Shown here in pieces: positions 1 to 12,589 of a stretch of 14,873 nucleotides of DNA. Positions within the stretch are counted from its first letter, which is position 1; every line of letters begins with the position of its first letter. The position numbers were made by a program, and so were the translations under genes. The stretch is from Thermoguttaceae bacterium (GTDB lineage Bacteria; Planctomycetota; Planctomycetia; Pirellulales; Thermoguttaceae). The stretch covers positions 1 through 14,873 of the forward strand of contig JAFTCU010000253.1 in NCBI GenBank assembly GCA_017454585.1, read 5' to 3'. The notes below the pieces were generated by a model. It did not search any database, was not told the DNA's origin, and worked only from the letters and a program-made list of their open reading frames with translations.

Positions 1-885
1 AAACTGGCAAAAAAATACCACCCGGATCTTCACCCTGATGATAAAAACGCAAAAGAAAAATTTCAGGAGGTCCAACAGGCGTTTGACGTCCTGAACGACG
101 ACAAAAAACGCAAAATGTACGACCAGTTCGGGCCCGATTTCGAAAATATGCAGAACGGCGGGTTCCAGGGGGGAGCCGGCGGGTTCAATGGTTTCGGTGG
201 TGGCCCCGGCGGCGCCCAGTGGGAGTTCAACATGGACGACCTGTTCGGTGGCGCGGGAGGAGCCGGAGGGTTCGACCCGAGCAGTTTCTTCGGCGGCTTC
301 GGCCGCCGCGGAAGTACTGGACGGCGCAGACGCGCGCCCGTCAAGGGGCAGGACCTCCAGCACCCGATCAACGTTTCGTTCGAGGACTCCGTCCTTGGCG
401 GTGAGGTGGAAGTCCGTATTCAATCCGGTTCCGGCGAGGTCAAAACCGTTACTGCCAAAATTCCCGCGGGAATCGAAACCGGTAAGAAACTGCGACTCAG
501 TGGTCTGGGTGAACGCTCCCCAAACGGTGGGCCGGCCGGCGACCTGGTCCTTAACGTGACGGTCCTCCCACACCCGGTTTTCACACGGCAGGGGAAAGAC
601 CTTCTGCTCAAGCTCCCCGTTACCATTTCAGAAGCGACGCTCGGCGCAAAAGTTTCGATCTCCACGCCGAAAGGCGAGGGGATCCTGAATATTCCGGCCG
701 GGACATCGAGCGGCAAGAAACTCCGGGTCAAAGGCGCTGGAATTCAATATAAAAGCGTCCCGGGAGACCTGCTCGTCGAAATCATGATCAACGTTCCGCA
801 GTCCGTCAGCCCGGAAGAAGCCGAGGTTTTACGGGGCCTTGACAAAAAATACTCGGGCAATTTACGTTCAGGAATTAAGTGGTGA
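1..885 (+). CDS. DnaJ/CbpA-type J-domain co-chaperone, 5' partial
   Basis: J-domain partner of DnaK (Hsp70): it stimulates DnaK ATPase and hands over unfolded clients in the cytoplasm. The frame is open from base 1, so the start and roughly the first 25-30 residues lie outside the window; 294 codons are visible. The J-domain HPD motif is at visible codons 7-9, followed by the helix ending in [10 protein letters not shown] Gly/Phe-rich linker covers about codons 52-101, then a basic GRRRR stretch, then the two beta-sandwich substrate-binding domains from about codon 118, with the repeated IPAG...GKKLR signature of each. There are no cysteines, so the CxxCxGxG zinc-finger domain of classical DnaJ is absent, making this a type II (CbpA-like) protein. 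The stop overlaps the start of rnpA. The domain call is certain; whether it is the main DnaJ of the cell or a paralogue cannot be told here. Confidence 0.93.
   Translation, partial: KLAKKYHPDLHPDDKNAKEKFQEVQQAFDVLNDDKKRKMYDQFGPDFENMQNGGFQGGAGGFNGFGGGPGGAQWEFNMDDLFGGAGGAGGFDPSSFFGGFGRRGSTGRRRRAPVKGQDLQHPINVSFEDSVLGGEVEVRIQSGSGEVKTVTAKIPAGIETGKKLRLSGLGERSPNGGPAGDLVLNVTVLPHPVFTRQGKDLLLKLPVTISEATLGAKVSISTPKGEGILNIPAGTSSGKKLRVKGAGIQYKSVPGDLLVEIMINVPQSVSPEEAEVLRGLDKKYSGNLRSGIKW
870..874 (+). promoter_or_regulatory. ribosome binding site of rnpA
   Basis: AGGAA inside the last codons of the upstream chaperone gene. It is 4 nt from the GTG at 879 and 7 nt from the GTG at 882. The better spacing and the GTGA stop/start overlap favour 882 as the start. 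Confidence 0.55.
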
Positions 886-1253
886 AAGAGTCCTTTTCCA
901 TCAAAACGACCGCAGGTTTCAAAGCCGTTTTCGACGCGAAATGTTCCGCCAGCGACGGCCTGCTGATCGTTTTCGCTCTGCCGAACGGCCGCCAGACGTC
1001 GCGGCTTGGGCTTTCGGTCTCGAAACGTTACGGCGGAGCGGTGGAACGGGTACGCTGGAAACGGCTTGTGCGTGAGGCGTTTCGCCAGGTCGTCCCCCAG
1101 CTTGAACAGACCGGTATGCCGCCGATGGATTTCGTCGTCGTTCCGGGAAAAGCGCGGAGGTCGGACTACGGCCCCGATTTCCGGAAATCGGTCGGGAAAC
1201 TGTTCATCATCGCCGCCCGAAAAACCAATTTATCTCCGGGAGATTCCGTATGA
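882..1253 (+). CDS. rnpA: RNase P protein component
   Basis: Small basic protein subunit of RNase P; it binds the catalytic RNA and helps it cleave the 5' leader from pre-tRNA. From GTG 882 the product has 123 residues, normal for the family. Recognisable parts are the N-terminal [13 protein letters not shown] strand-helix, the [16 protein letters not shown] segment (residues 41-56) and the RNR-motif helix [12 protein letters not shown] (56-67). In that helix the usually near-invariant Asn of RNxxKR is Val57. The start codon is GTG, either 882 (GTGA overlap with the preceding stop) or 879. The end overlaps the yidD start by ATGA, so the three genes are probably co-translated. rpmH, the usual upstream neighbour, is not here. 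Confidence 0.9.
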   Translation: MKESFSIKTTAGFKAVFDAKCSASDGLLIVFALPNGRQTSRLGLSVSKRYGGAVERVRWKRLVREAFRQVVPQLEQTGMPPMDFVVVPGKARRSDYGPDFRKSVGKLFIIAARKTNLSPGDSV

Positions 1254-1486
1254 CCATCCTCCGTTTCATCTGGCACATTCCGCGCAATGTGGCGATCCTG
1301 CTGGTCCGCATTTACCAGCACACTTTGCACTACGTGATTGGCCTCCAGTGCCGTTTCCACCCTACCTGCAGCCAGTACTACATTCTGGCCGTGCAAAAGT
1401 ACGGCTTCGTGTATGGAACGCTGAAAGGGATTTGGCGGATCCTCCGCTGTAACCCTTTCTGCAAGGGGGGAGAAGATTATCCGTGA
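1250..1486 (+). CDS. yidD: membrane protein insertion efficiency factor YidD
   Basis: Small inner-face membrane-associated protein that assists YidC/Sec-dependent insertion of membrane proteins. The product has 78 residues, within the usual 70-90 range. The family signature is complete: CRFHPTCSQY at 34-43, then GTLKGIWRILRCNPFCKGGEDYP at 56-78, with Cys34, Cys40, Cys67 and Cys71. An amphipathic, hydrophobic N-terminal helix (about residues 1-30) would contact the membrane. The ATG overlaps the rnpA stop (ATGA), which fixes the start. In many bacteria rnpA and yidD are followed by yidC; here thiE follows and yidC is not in the window. Confidence 0.95.
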   Translation: MTILRFIWHIPRNVAILLVRIYQHTLHYVIGLQCRFHPTCSQYYILAVQKYGFVYGTLKGIWRILRCNPFCKGGEDYP

Positions 1487-1514
1487 TCATTTTTTCGAGC
1501 GGGGACAAACAGTC

Positions 1515-2174
1515 ATGAAATCTATTTACACCACACTCGCGTCGCGTCTGGAGGCGTTTCAGAAGGCCGATTTGTACCCGGTCATTTCGTCAGAATTTTG
1601 CGCGGAACGAGACCCGTTTGAGATTTTCTGCGCGGTGGCAAAAGGCGGGGCGAAAGTCGTGCAGATCCGTGAGAAAAACTGGAACAAAGGCGCGATCCAC
1701 CGTCTGGCGTGCCGGTGCCGTGAGGTCGCGAATTCTTTCGGAGTGCTGATCATCATCGACGATCACGTGGACGTGGCCCTCTCCGCCCATGCGGACGGCG
1801 TACATCTTGGTCAGGAGGACCTGCCCGTTCGTGAGGTGCGGCGCATTGCTCCCGAGCTGCTCATCGGAAGCTCGACCCACAATCTGCCGGAAATCGAAGA
1901 CGCGCAGCGGGCCGGAACCGGTTACTTGAACATCGGGCCGATTTTTGCCACGCAAACCAAAACGGTCGGAATGCCGCCGCTGGGGACGGACTTTCTGAAA
2001 GAATTAATACCACACGTCACCGTTCCGTTTTCCGTCATGGGAGGTATCAAGGCCCGGCACATCGCGGAACTTTCGTCTTTGGGCGCGCGCCACATCGCGA
2101 TGGTGACGGAGATCACGCAAGCCCCCGACCCTGCGGAAAAGGTGCGAGAGTTGAGAAAACTCTTCGTTCATTAG
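1515..2174 (+). CDS. thiE: thiamine-phosphate synthase
   Basis: TIM-barrel enzyme that joins hydroxymethylpyrimidine pyrophosphate to the thiazole phosphate, giving thiamine monophosphate and pyrophosphate. The 219-residue length is typical. Motifs in order: VVQIREK (48-54, pyrophosphate-binding), IIDDHVDVA (80-88), ADGVHLGQEDLP (93-104), IGSSTHN (about 117-123), YLNIGPIFATQTK and VMGGI near the C-terminus. At position 82 the common Asn of the NDR motif is Asp, a mild departure. The first 17 residues or so are extra to the barrel. The start is ATG 1515, with GGGGA about 9 nt upstream; the 28-nt gap after yidD suggests one transcript. No TPP riboswitch precedes it, so any thiamine control would have to act elsewhere. 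No other thi gene is nearby. Confidence 0.93.
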   Translation: MKSIYTTLASRLEAFQKADLYPVISSEFCAERDPFEIFCAVAKGGAKVVQIREKNWNKGAIHRLACRCREVANSFGVLIIIDDHVDVALSAHADGVHLGQEDLPVREVRRIAPELLIGSSTHNLPEIEDAQRAGTGYLNIGPIFATQTKTVGMPPLGTDFLKELIPHVTVPFSVMGGIKARHIAELSSLGARHIAMVTEITQAPDPAEKVRELRKLFVH

Positions 2175-2234
2175 TTTCACGGCATGTTGATCCGGCGCGT
2201 AATTCCGGCCTCCGGACTCCATTACCGCATCCCA

Positions 2235-3239
2235 TCACTTCTTGCTCTTCAGCCATTCCGTCAGCACCCACCCGACCCGTGCGGCGGTCAGCGGCGAGCA
2301 TTTGTCCGGCGTGTCCTCGTGTGTATGCCACGGCTTGTAATCCAGATCAATTAAATCCATGCACGGAATGTTCCCGAATTGGGTCAAGTAAATATGATCG
2401 TCATTGATGAGTGATCCCACGCGCGGCACGAACTCACGGACACCCAGCTTCTGTGCCGTGCTCCAGATTTCCATCTGTGTACGGCGTGACGGCGCATTCT
2501 GGAAACTGAACATTTCTTTCTCGAAAACAGCGTTTTTCTGAGTTACCATATCAAGCAGAACGCCATCGGTGTAAAACCAGCCGCGCTTTTGAGGCGGATT
2601 GGCCGCGTACTGCCGGGCAAAAAACTCCGACCCCCAGCAGAACCTTTCCCCCGGAAGCAACTCGTGGGAAGGCCGAAACATAAATTCCTCCGCATCGAGC
2701 ATCACAATGTCCACGCCGTATTTCATCTGGTTATTTTCCAGGATTTCTTTGAGCGACTGCGCCAGAACCATCAGGATCGCAACTCCCCCCGCGTTATCCT
2801 CGGCTCCAACGAACGGAAGATTTCGCTTTGCCGGCGGGTTTTTCGTCGGGATCGGCAGCGTGTCATAATGGGCGCAAAACAGGATCCTCTCTTTGCGTTC
2901 AGGCTTCCAGCGAAAAATCAGGTTGATGCCCAACACTTTTTTATCCAGTTCACCCGGATACGGGAACCGAAATGCCTGCCGTTCCACCGCGTCGCAGTAC
3001 TTTGAAAAATGCTCAATGAGATATTCCTGCTGACGCTTCATCCCTTCCGACCCCGTCGGACGCGGACCGATGGCACAGAGTTCCGTCAAATATTGATGCG
3101 CAAGCTGACCGTCAAACGGGATTTCTTCAAGTTTCCGTTCCGCCGGCGGGAGCGCCTGGATACTGGCTGCGATAAACAGAAAAACTGGGAGGAAAAAAGG
3201 ATTCAATTTCATGGTCTTCATCTCCAAAGAAACCCTCAT
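2235..3239 (-). CDS. secreted M28-family zinc hydrolase, glutaminyl-peptide cyclotransferase-like
   Basis: Exported protein with the M28 aminopeptidase/glutaminyl cyclase fold (334 residues from the first ATG). The metal and catalytic positions are in order: CAHYDT (122-127), GAEDNA (Asp148), DAEE (Glu184/Glu185), LLD (Asp230), NDDH (279-282) and WHTHEDT (His305). The LLD, DDH and WHT set matches animal-type glutaminyl cyclases more than classical two-zinc aminopeptidases, so N-terminal pyroglutamate formation is a reasonable guess; plain peptidase activity cannot be excluded. A signal peptide (about residues 10-30) has a hydrophobic core PFFLPVFLFIAASIQA. The start is ambiguous: ATG 3239 overlaps the upstream stop (ATGA), but ATG 3212 has GGAG 9 nt before it and gives a more regular signal peptide. 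It is the second gene of a pair with the dehydrogenase. Confidence 0.8.
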   Translation of the reverse strand: MRVSLEMKTMKLNPFFLPVFLFIAASIQALPPAERKLEEIPFDGQLAHQYLTELCAIGPRPTGSEGMKRQQEYLIEHFSKYCDAVERQAFRFPYPGELDKKVLGINLIFRWKPERKERILFCAHYDTLPIPTKNPPAKRNLPFVGAEDNAGGVAILMVLAQSLKEILENNQMKYGVDIVMLDAEEFMFRPSHELLPGERFCWGSEFFARQYAANPPQKRGWFYTDGVLLDMVTQKNAVFEKEMFSFQNAPSRRTQMEIWSTAQKLGVREFVPRVGSLINDDHIYLTQFGNIPCMDLIDLDYKPWHTHEDTPDKCSPLTAARVGWVLTEWLKSKK

Positions 3240-4174
3240 TGACTGAAATGCTCCAGCGTCGCGCGGGCGATCGCCTCGTTCGCTTCCCGCGTGCTGGACC
3301 CGTGATGCGCCGTGAAAAAAGTGTTTTGCAGAAGACGCAAATCCCGGGCCGGGTCCTGCGGTGTGTATGGCTCCGTCTCAAAAACGTCCAGTGCAGCAAA
3401 AGCGGACGGGTTCGCCGTCAGGAAATCAAACAGCGCATTCTCATCGACCAATGCGCCTCGGGCCGTATTCACAAAAAGAACATCCGGCCGCATGAGCGCG
3501 AAACGGGACGCATCAAAAAAATGAAACGTTTCCGGCGTCGAGGCCAGAAGAACACATACCGCATCTGCCTCATGAAGTACCGGCTCCAGTTTGATCGTAA
3601 ACCGTTCAACACCGTATCGCTTAAGGACTTCAGGATCGGGTTCATGACGTGCGAACGCCGTGACACGCATCCCGAAACCAAAATGGGCGATTCTGGCCGT
3701 CTCGCGGGCGATCCCGCCAAAACCCACCAAAAGAAGGTGTTTTCCAAAAAGTTCCATCCCCGTCTGAGGGGCAAACGAACCATCACGCACGGAAGCGTTT
3801 GCACTTCCCAGCCGTTTGGCGGCTGCGCCTAAAAGCCAGAACGTATGTTCTGCAACGGAACGATTCAAAACCCCCGGTGTATTCGCGAGCCGAACGTTCC
3901 ACTTGCGTGCAAATTCCCGGTTTACCGAGTCCATCCCAACGCCAAACCGGCATAAAAGAGCGGATTCCTCACCTCGAACAGATGCGTTTTCACCCAGCGC
4001 CCGATAAACGGCCTCTGAGTAACGAACCATTCCCACGATGGCATGGGAAGCGCGTGTTTGGTGAATCACATCAAGAAAAGACTTCTCATCCGGTTCTACG
4101 GGAAGAATTTCCTGACCGGATGCGCGGTAAACGGCCGAAGCTTTGCGGAATTCGGGAAGGGTGATGAGGATCAT
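3236..4174 (-). CDS. D-2-hydroxyacid dehydrogenase (phosphoglycerate dehydrogenase-like)
   Basis: NAD(P)-dependent oxidoreductase of the D-isomer-specific 2-hydroxyacid dehydrogenase family, 312 residues, without the C-terminal ACT or intervening domain of SerA-type enzymes. Key sites: FGVGMDSV (77-84), NTPGVLNRSVAEHTFWLL (98-115), the Rossmann loop VGFGGIARE (150-158, GxGxxA form), catalytic Arg239 in NTARGALVDE, Glu268 in DVFETEP and His290 in TAHHGSST. After the second beta strand the sequence is VTAFARH (171-177), where NAD-specific members usually have Asp; Ala175-Arg176 hints at NADP(H) use. The substrate is unknown: 3-phosphoglycerate, glyoxylate/hydroxypyruvate and others are possible. 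The ATG at 4174 has no clear Shine-Dalgarno site and lies only 16 nt from the rpoC terminator. The stop overlaps the next gene by ATGA. Confidence 0.88.
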   Translation of the reverse strand: MILITLPEFRKASAVYRASGQEILPVEPDEKSFLDVIHQTRASHAIVGMVRYSEAVYRALGENASVRGEESALLCRFGVGMDSVNREFARKWNVRLANTPGVLNRSVAEHTFWLLGAAAKRLGSANASVRDGSFAPQTGMELFGKHLLLVGFGGIARETARIAHFGFGMRVTAFARHEPDPEVLKRYGVERFTIKLEPVLHEADAVCVLLASTPETFHFFDASRFALMRPDVLFVNTARGALVDENALFDFLTANPSAFAALDVFETEPYTPQDPARDLRLLQNTFFTAHHGSSTREANEAIARATLEHFSQ

Positions 4175-4185
4175 CAGACTATTTA

Positions 4186-4191
4186 ATCATA
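4186..4191 (-). promoter_or_regulatory. possible -10 box for the dehydrogenase gene
   Basis: TATGAT on the minus strand, 5 of 6 matches to TATAAT. Transcription would begin near 4179, leaving about 5 nt before the ATG at 4174, so the mRNA would be almost leaderless. No good -35 box is found at 16-18 nt, so this is weak. Confidence 0.25.
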
Positions 4192-4237
4192 AAAAACGAA
4201 TAATGGAAAGAACGTTTTATTCTCCCCACTATTCGTT
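4191..4237 (-). terminator. rho-independent terminator after rpoC
   Basis: On the minus strand the arms at 4237-4226 (AACGAATAGTGG) and 4206-4195 (CCATTATTCGTT) pair over 12 bp with one G-U. Inside them GGAGAA pairs with TTCTTT, giving an 18-bp stem with a 7-nt loop. The stem runs into six T (4196-4191). It lies 28 nt after the rpoC stop. The plus strand has no T-run, so it acts in the rpoC direction. Confidence 0.85.
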
Positions 4238-4264
4238 ATTCGTCATCGATTATTCATTCCGGAT

Positions 4265-8620
<4,356 letters not shown>

Positions 8621-8655
8621 TCACCGAATCTCCTGTGTAAAATTGAATGGATAAC

Positions 8656-8681
8656 CGGGCCTCGAGAGGAAAAGTGGCCCG
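8656..8681 (-). other. hairpin in the rpoB-rpoC spacer (proximal to rpoC)
   Basis: CGGGCC at 8656-8661 and GGCCCG at 8676-8681 form a perfect 6-bp GC-rich stem with a 14-nt loop. No T-run follows, so it is not a terminator; a processing or stability element is possible. Confidence 0.4.
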
Positions 8682-8705
8682 AATCCTTTGGTTTGTTTTA
8701 GGTGT

Positions 8706-8731
8706 TCTCTCACCTCGAAAGAAGTGAGAGA
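8706..8731 (-). other. hairpin in the rpoB-rpoC spacer (middle)
   Basis: TCTCTCAC at 8706-8713 and GTGAGAGA at 8724-8731 are perfect 8-nt inverted arms around a 10-nt loop. There is no T-run on either strand. It is the longest of three stems between rpoB and rpoC. Confidence 0.5.
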
Positions 8732-8743
8732 TAACGAATCCAC

Positions 8744-8759
8744 GGGAACAAACGTTCCC
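8744..8759 (-). other. hairpin just after the rpoB stop
   Basis: GGGAAC at 8744-8749 and GTTCCC at 8754-8759 enclose a 4-nt loop, giving a compact 6-bp stem 11 nt beyond the rpoB stop codon. No T-run follows on the minus strand. Confidence 0.45.
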
Positions 8760-8770
8760 TGCCCGCACAT

Positions 8771-11700
8771 TTAGTTCAAAATGTTATTTCCGCGTTCAAG
8801 CTGCATATTCAGGCCAAGACCGCGAATTTCGTTGGTCAAAACGTCAAAGCTGGCCGGGGTTCCGGCTTCCAGTCGGTTTTCACCTTTGACCATCGATTCG
8901 TAAATCTTGGTACGCCCTTCCACGTCGTCCGACTTCACCGTGAGCAGTTCCTGCAGAATGTAGGCTGCGCCGTACGCTTCCAGTGCCCATACTTCCATTT
9001 CACCGAAACGCTGACCACCGAAACGGGCTTTACCACCCAAAGGCTGCTGCGTGATCATCGAGTACGGTCCTGTGGAACGCGCGTGGACTTTATCGTCAAC
9101 CAGGTGGTGCAGTTTGAGCATATAAATGTAACCGACGGTGGTTTCCTGCTCAAAGGGTTCACCTGTACGTCCATCGTAAAGCCGGGTCTTACCATTAGCC
9201 GGAAGACCTGCTTCTATACACGCCTTGTTAATATCCTCTTCACGAGCGCCATTGAACACCGGAGTAATCGAGCGGAAACCCGTCTTTGCGCCTGCCCAGC
9301 CGAGGTGCGTTTCCATGATCTGACCAACATTCATACGAGACGGCACACCCAACGGGTTCAGAAGGATCTGGATCGGAGTTCCATCATCGAGGAACGGCAT
9401 ATCTTCGCGCGGCATGATCTTGGAAATAACACCTTTGTTTCCGTGACGACCGGCCATTTTGTCACCAACGCTAATGACTCGTTTCGTCGCGATATAAACC
9501 TTCGCCATACGAAGAACGCCCGGACGGAGCTGTTCACCGATTTTCATCGTATTGAGCTTTTGATCCAGCGTTTCCAGAGCTTCTTCAACACGCGGGCGGT
9601 ACTCAAGCAGAACAGCCATTGCTTCCTGGCGTTTTTTACCCGGCAGGGAAAGGAACTGCGTGTAATTGAAATTACGAGCTTCCGTTACGATCTGCTTGTA
9701 GGATTTACTCTCAACGATGGGATTGTCATCGCGGTCAAGCACCTGCGTACCAACCACTTCTTCAATTCTGGCAATCATATTGCCGAAGATACGGGCAACC
9801 GCCTCACTATACTTCTGTTCGGTTTCTTTGTACTGAATATCGAACATCTGGCTTTCGTGCTCGGTCAGGACGTTGCTGCGGCTGTAGTACTGCGTGTCAA
9901 TGACGATACCCTCAACACCAGATGGCACTTCCAGCGAATCGTTTTTCACGTCTTCACCTGCACGACCAAAAATCGTGTGAAGGAGTCGCTCTTCCGGTGT
10001 GAGTTCTGTCTTGGATTTCGGCGTGATTTTACCAACCAGAATGTCACCGGGCTTGACGTATGTTCCAATGTGAATGATACCGTTTTCGTCCAGGTTACGG
10101 AGCTGACGGTCGGGAACGTTCGGAATATCGCGTGTGAATTCCTCACGACCGAGTTTGGTTTCGCGGATCTCCGTGTCGTATTCCTCAATGTGGATGGATG
10201 TGTAAACATCGTTCTGAACGAGTTCCTCGCTCAGGATGATAGCGTCCTCGAAGTTATATCCTTCCCAAACCATAAAGGCGACGAGCACGTTTCGGCCAAG
10301 CGCCAGATTTCCCTGATGGGTCGCGGCGCCGTCGGCGATCACATCGCCGGCTTTCACCACATCCCCCGGAACCACGATCGGTTTCTGGTTCTGGCAGGTA
10401 CGTTCGTTCATACCCTTGAACTTGCGCAGGAGGTAAATATCGTCGCCAATTTCAATTCTGCGAGCATCGCAGTAGGTGACGGTTCCGCCGCGCTTCGCAC
10501 GAACCAGCAGGCTGGAGTTCAATGCGCAGTTACGTTCCATACCCGTTCCAACCAGCGGTGTTTCCGTAACGAGGAGCGGCACCGCCTGACGCTGCATGTT
10601 GGAACCCATCAACGCGCGGTTAGCGTCGTCGTGTTCAAGGAATGGGATCAAACCCGCAGAAACACCAACCATCTGGCAGGCGGAAACGTCGATGTAATTC
10701 ACCTTGTCTACAGAAACGACTTCGTATTCACCCTTCCGGCGAGCAATGACGTTCGGGCCCACAGCACGGTCATCACCTACGATATAGGAACCATCTTCTT
10801 TCTTCTCGATTTTAACGTCCATCGGGGCGAAAACCGCATCGCCTTCTTCGTCGGCACGCAGCCACTGGATTTTACCTGTCAGCTTGCCTTTTTCAACGAC
10901 CTGGAACGGCGTGATCAGGAATCCGTACTCATCCACGCCAGCGAAAATTCCAAGGCTGGAAATCAAACCGATGTTCGTACCTTCAGGGGTTTCAATCGGG
11001 CAAATTCGTCCGTAATGGGAACTGTGCACGTCTCGAACATCAAAACCCGCGCGTTTACGGTTCAAACCGCCAGGCCCCAATGCAGACAAACGACGCTCAT
11101 GCGTTAGCATGGAAAGCGGGTTGGTCTGGTCAACGACCTGGGAAAGTTCACCACGACCGAAGAAGAAATCAACAGCAGAGGAAACGCTCTTTTGATTGAT
11201 CAGCGTGCGCGGTTCCATTTCGTTGATGTCTTTCACGCTCATACGTTCCAGAACGGTACGGCGGAGTTTCGCGAAACCTTTGCGAATCTCATCTGCCGCC
11301 AGTTCGTCGATCGTACGCAAACGACGGTTTCCTAAATGGTCAATATCGTCCACGTGGTAATTCTGGTCGCCAACATACAGGCCCAAAATCGCTTTGATGG
11401 CACAGATCAGGTCTTCCGGAAGGAGCGTCAAAACGTCTTCGGAAATATTCATCCCAAATTTGCGGTTCATACGGAACCGGCCGACCCGACCCAAACGGTA
11501 ACGATTCACGTCGAAGAATTTCTCCTCAAAGAGTTTCTTCGCCTTGTCAAGCTGGGGCGGGTTACCCGGACGCATACGCTGGTAAATGCGCAGGAGCGCT
11601 TCCTCGTAACTCTGCGAGGGGTCATCCGCCAACGTATGCATGAACAGCGTGTTCTTGCTGTCGGGCTGCATCACTTCGACGTTTTTCAATCCGGATTTAC

Positions 11701-12577
11701 GAATCTGCTCAGCCTGGTTGTTAGTGATTTTCTGCCCACTCTCAACAATGATTTCTCCGCAATTCGGGGAACCGACCGGATAAATCACATTATCGACGGC
11801 GATTTTGCCTTCAATGTTGGGAGATTTGCCTTTCAGTGAAACGACTTCCGTCTTGAAGAAAGCGCGCAAAATGGCCGCGGTTTCCGAGTACTTCGGATCC
11901 ATCGCGCGCAAAAGCATGATCGGCGAGAATTTCGGCGTCTGGTCAATACGAACCTGAATACTTTCCTTGCGGCTGATATTAAACTCGATCCAGCTTCCGC
12001 GTTCCGGAATGATACGGCAGGAAAACGCCCGCGAGTCTCCCGATTCTTCCTGCTCCGAAACAAAGTCCACACCCGGAGAACGGTGCAGCTGGGAAACGAC
12101 CACACGTTCCGCACCATTGATGATAAACTCACCACCGCCAAGCATAATCGGCAAGTCACCCAGATAAACGTCCTGCTCGATCGGCTGTTCCCGGTTCAGG
12201 CGCAGACGAATACGGAACGGACGACCATAAGTCAGGCGCAAACGACGGCATTCGTCGGGTTCAAAACGCGGTTTGTCCAGTTCGTAACTTACATACTCGA
12301 GGCTCACTTTGCCATCCTGTCCCGTAATCGGGAACGTCTCACGCAAAACGGCTTCCAGACCAATGTTTTCACGTTTTTCCGGCGGAATACGATATTCGTT
12401 GAGTTTAATTTCGTCCGGAAGATTTTCACGCTGGTCCTCTGGGTACTGGTACTGAAGAAAGCGCTCGTAGCTGACGGTCTGAATTTTCGTCAAATCCGGA
12501 ACGTCAAGCGAGTCGATGTTCGTGCCAAAATGACGAACTTCCTCGGGATAAAAACGACGTGTTTGAGATGTTGCCAT
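8771..12577 (-). CDS. rpoB: DNA-directed RNA polymerase subunit beta
   Basis: Second-largest RNA polymerase subunit, 1268 residues; with beta' it forms the active-site cleft. Recognised blocks: [18 protein letters not shown] (153-170), the rifampicin cluster [15 protein letters not shown] (473-487) to [13 protein letters not shown] (492-504), [12 protein letters not shown] (528-539), the EGYNFEDAI block (772-780), [12 protein letters not shown] (1038-1049, with active-site Lys1040 and Lys1048), and the C-terminal [24 protein letters not shown] (1181-1204). Positions matching E. coli D516, H526 and S531 are conserved (Asp483, His493, Ser498), so no built-in high-level rifampicin resistance is obvious. 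The beta flap-side insertions are short. The start is ATG 12577, with a GGTGA site 7 nt upstream. It has its own long leader and promoters and is separated from rplL by a terminator. Confidence 0.99.
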   Translation of the reverse strand: MATSQTRRFYPEEVRHFGTNIDSLDVPDLTKIQTVSYERFLQYQYPEDQRENLPDEIKLNEYRIPPEKRENIGLEAVLRETFPITGQDGKVSLEYVSYELDKPRFEPDECRRLRLTYGRPFRIRLRLNREQPIEQDVYLGDLPIMLGGGEFIINGAERVVVSQLHRSPGVDFVSEQEESGDSRAFSCRIIPERGSWIEFNISRKESIQVRIDQTPKFSPIMLLRAMDPKYSETAAILRAFFKTEVVSLKGKSPNIEGKIAVDNVIYPVGSPNCGEIIVESGQKITNNQAEQIRKSGLKNVEVMQPDSKNTLFMHTLADDPSQSYEEALLRIYQRMRPGNPPQLDKAKKLFEEKFFDVNRYRLGRVGRFRMNRKFGMNISEDVLTLLPEDLICAIKAILGLYVGDQNYHVDDIDHLGNRRLRTIDELAADEIRKGFAKLRRTVLERMSVKDINEMEPRTLINQKSVSSAVDFFFGRGELSQVVDQTNPLSMLTHERRLSALGPGGLNRKRAGFDVRDVHSSHYGRICPIETPEGTNIGLISSLGIFAGVDEYGFLITPFQVVEKGKLTGKIQWLRADEEGDAVFAPMDVKIEKKEDGSYIVGDDRAVGPNVIARRKGEYEVVSVDKVNYIDVSACQMVGVSAGLIPFLEHDDANRALMGSNMQRQAVPLLVTETPLVGTGMERNCALNSSLLVRAKRGGTVTYCDARRIEIGDDIYLLRKFKGMNERTCQNQKPIVVPGDVVKAGDVIADGAATHQGNLALGRNVLVAFMVWEGYNFEDAIILSEELVQNDVYTSIHIEEYDTEIRETKLGREEFTRDIPNVPDRQLRNLDENGIIHIGTYVKPGDILVGKITPKSKTELTPEERLLHTIFGRAGEDVKNDSLEVPSGVEGIVIDTQYYSRSNVLTEHESQMFDIQYKETEQKYSEAVARIFGNMIARIEEVVGTQVLDRDDNPIVESKSYKQIVTEARNFNYTQFLSLPGKKRQEAMAVLLEYRPRVEEALETLDQKLNTMKIGEQLRPGVLRMAKVYIATKRVISVGDKMAGRHGNKGVISKIMPREDMPFLDDGTPIQILLNPLGVPSRMNVGQIMETHLGWAGAKTGFRSITPVFNGAREEDINKACIEAGLPANGKTRLYDGRTGEPFEQETTVGYIYMLKLHHLVDDKVHARSTGPYSMITQQPLGGKARFGGQRFGEMEVWALEAYGAAYILQELLTVKSDDVEGRTKIYESMVKGENRLEAGTPASFDVLTNEIRGLGLNMQLERGNNILN

Positions 12578-12584
12578 GAATAGT

Positions 12585-12589
12585 TCACC
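12585..12589 (-). promoter_or_regulatory. ribosome binding site of rpoB (GGTGA type)
   Basis: GGTGA, 7 nt before the rpoB ATG. It would pair with the 5' side of the anti-SD (the GGUGA part of AAGGAGGUGA), not with its CCUCC core. rplJ has the same GGTGA site and no better-placed SD, and rpoC has GGTGA abutting its ATG as well as AGGAG. Confidence 0.55.

Noticed and set aside
1487..1514. TPP riboswitch upstream of thiE
   Set aside because: The gap is 28 nt, far too short, and no THI-box sequence is seen in or near it.
2204..2216. TCCGG/CCGGA hairpin between the convergent thiE and M28 genes
   Set aside because: A 5-bp stem with a 3-nt loop and no T-run on either strand; too weak to call a terminator.
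9083..11107. 674-codon open frame on the plus strand opposite rpoB
   Set aside because: It is antisense to an unmistakable, intact rpoB; long open antisense frames arise from the codon bias of highly expressed genes. No motif or ribosome binding site supports it.
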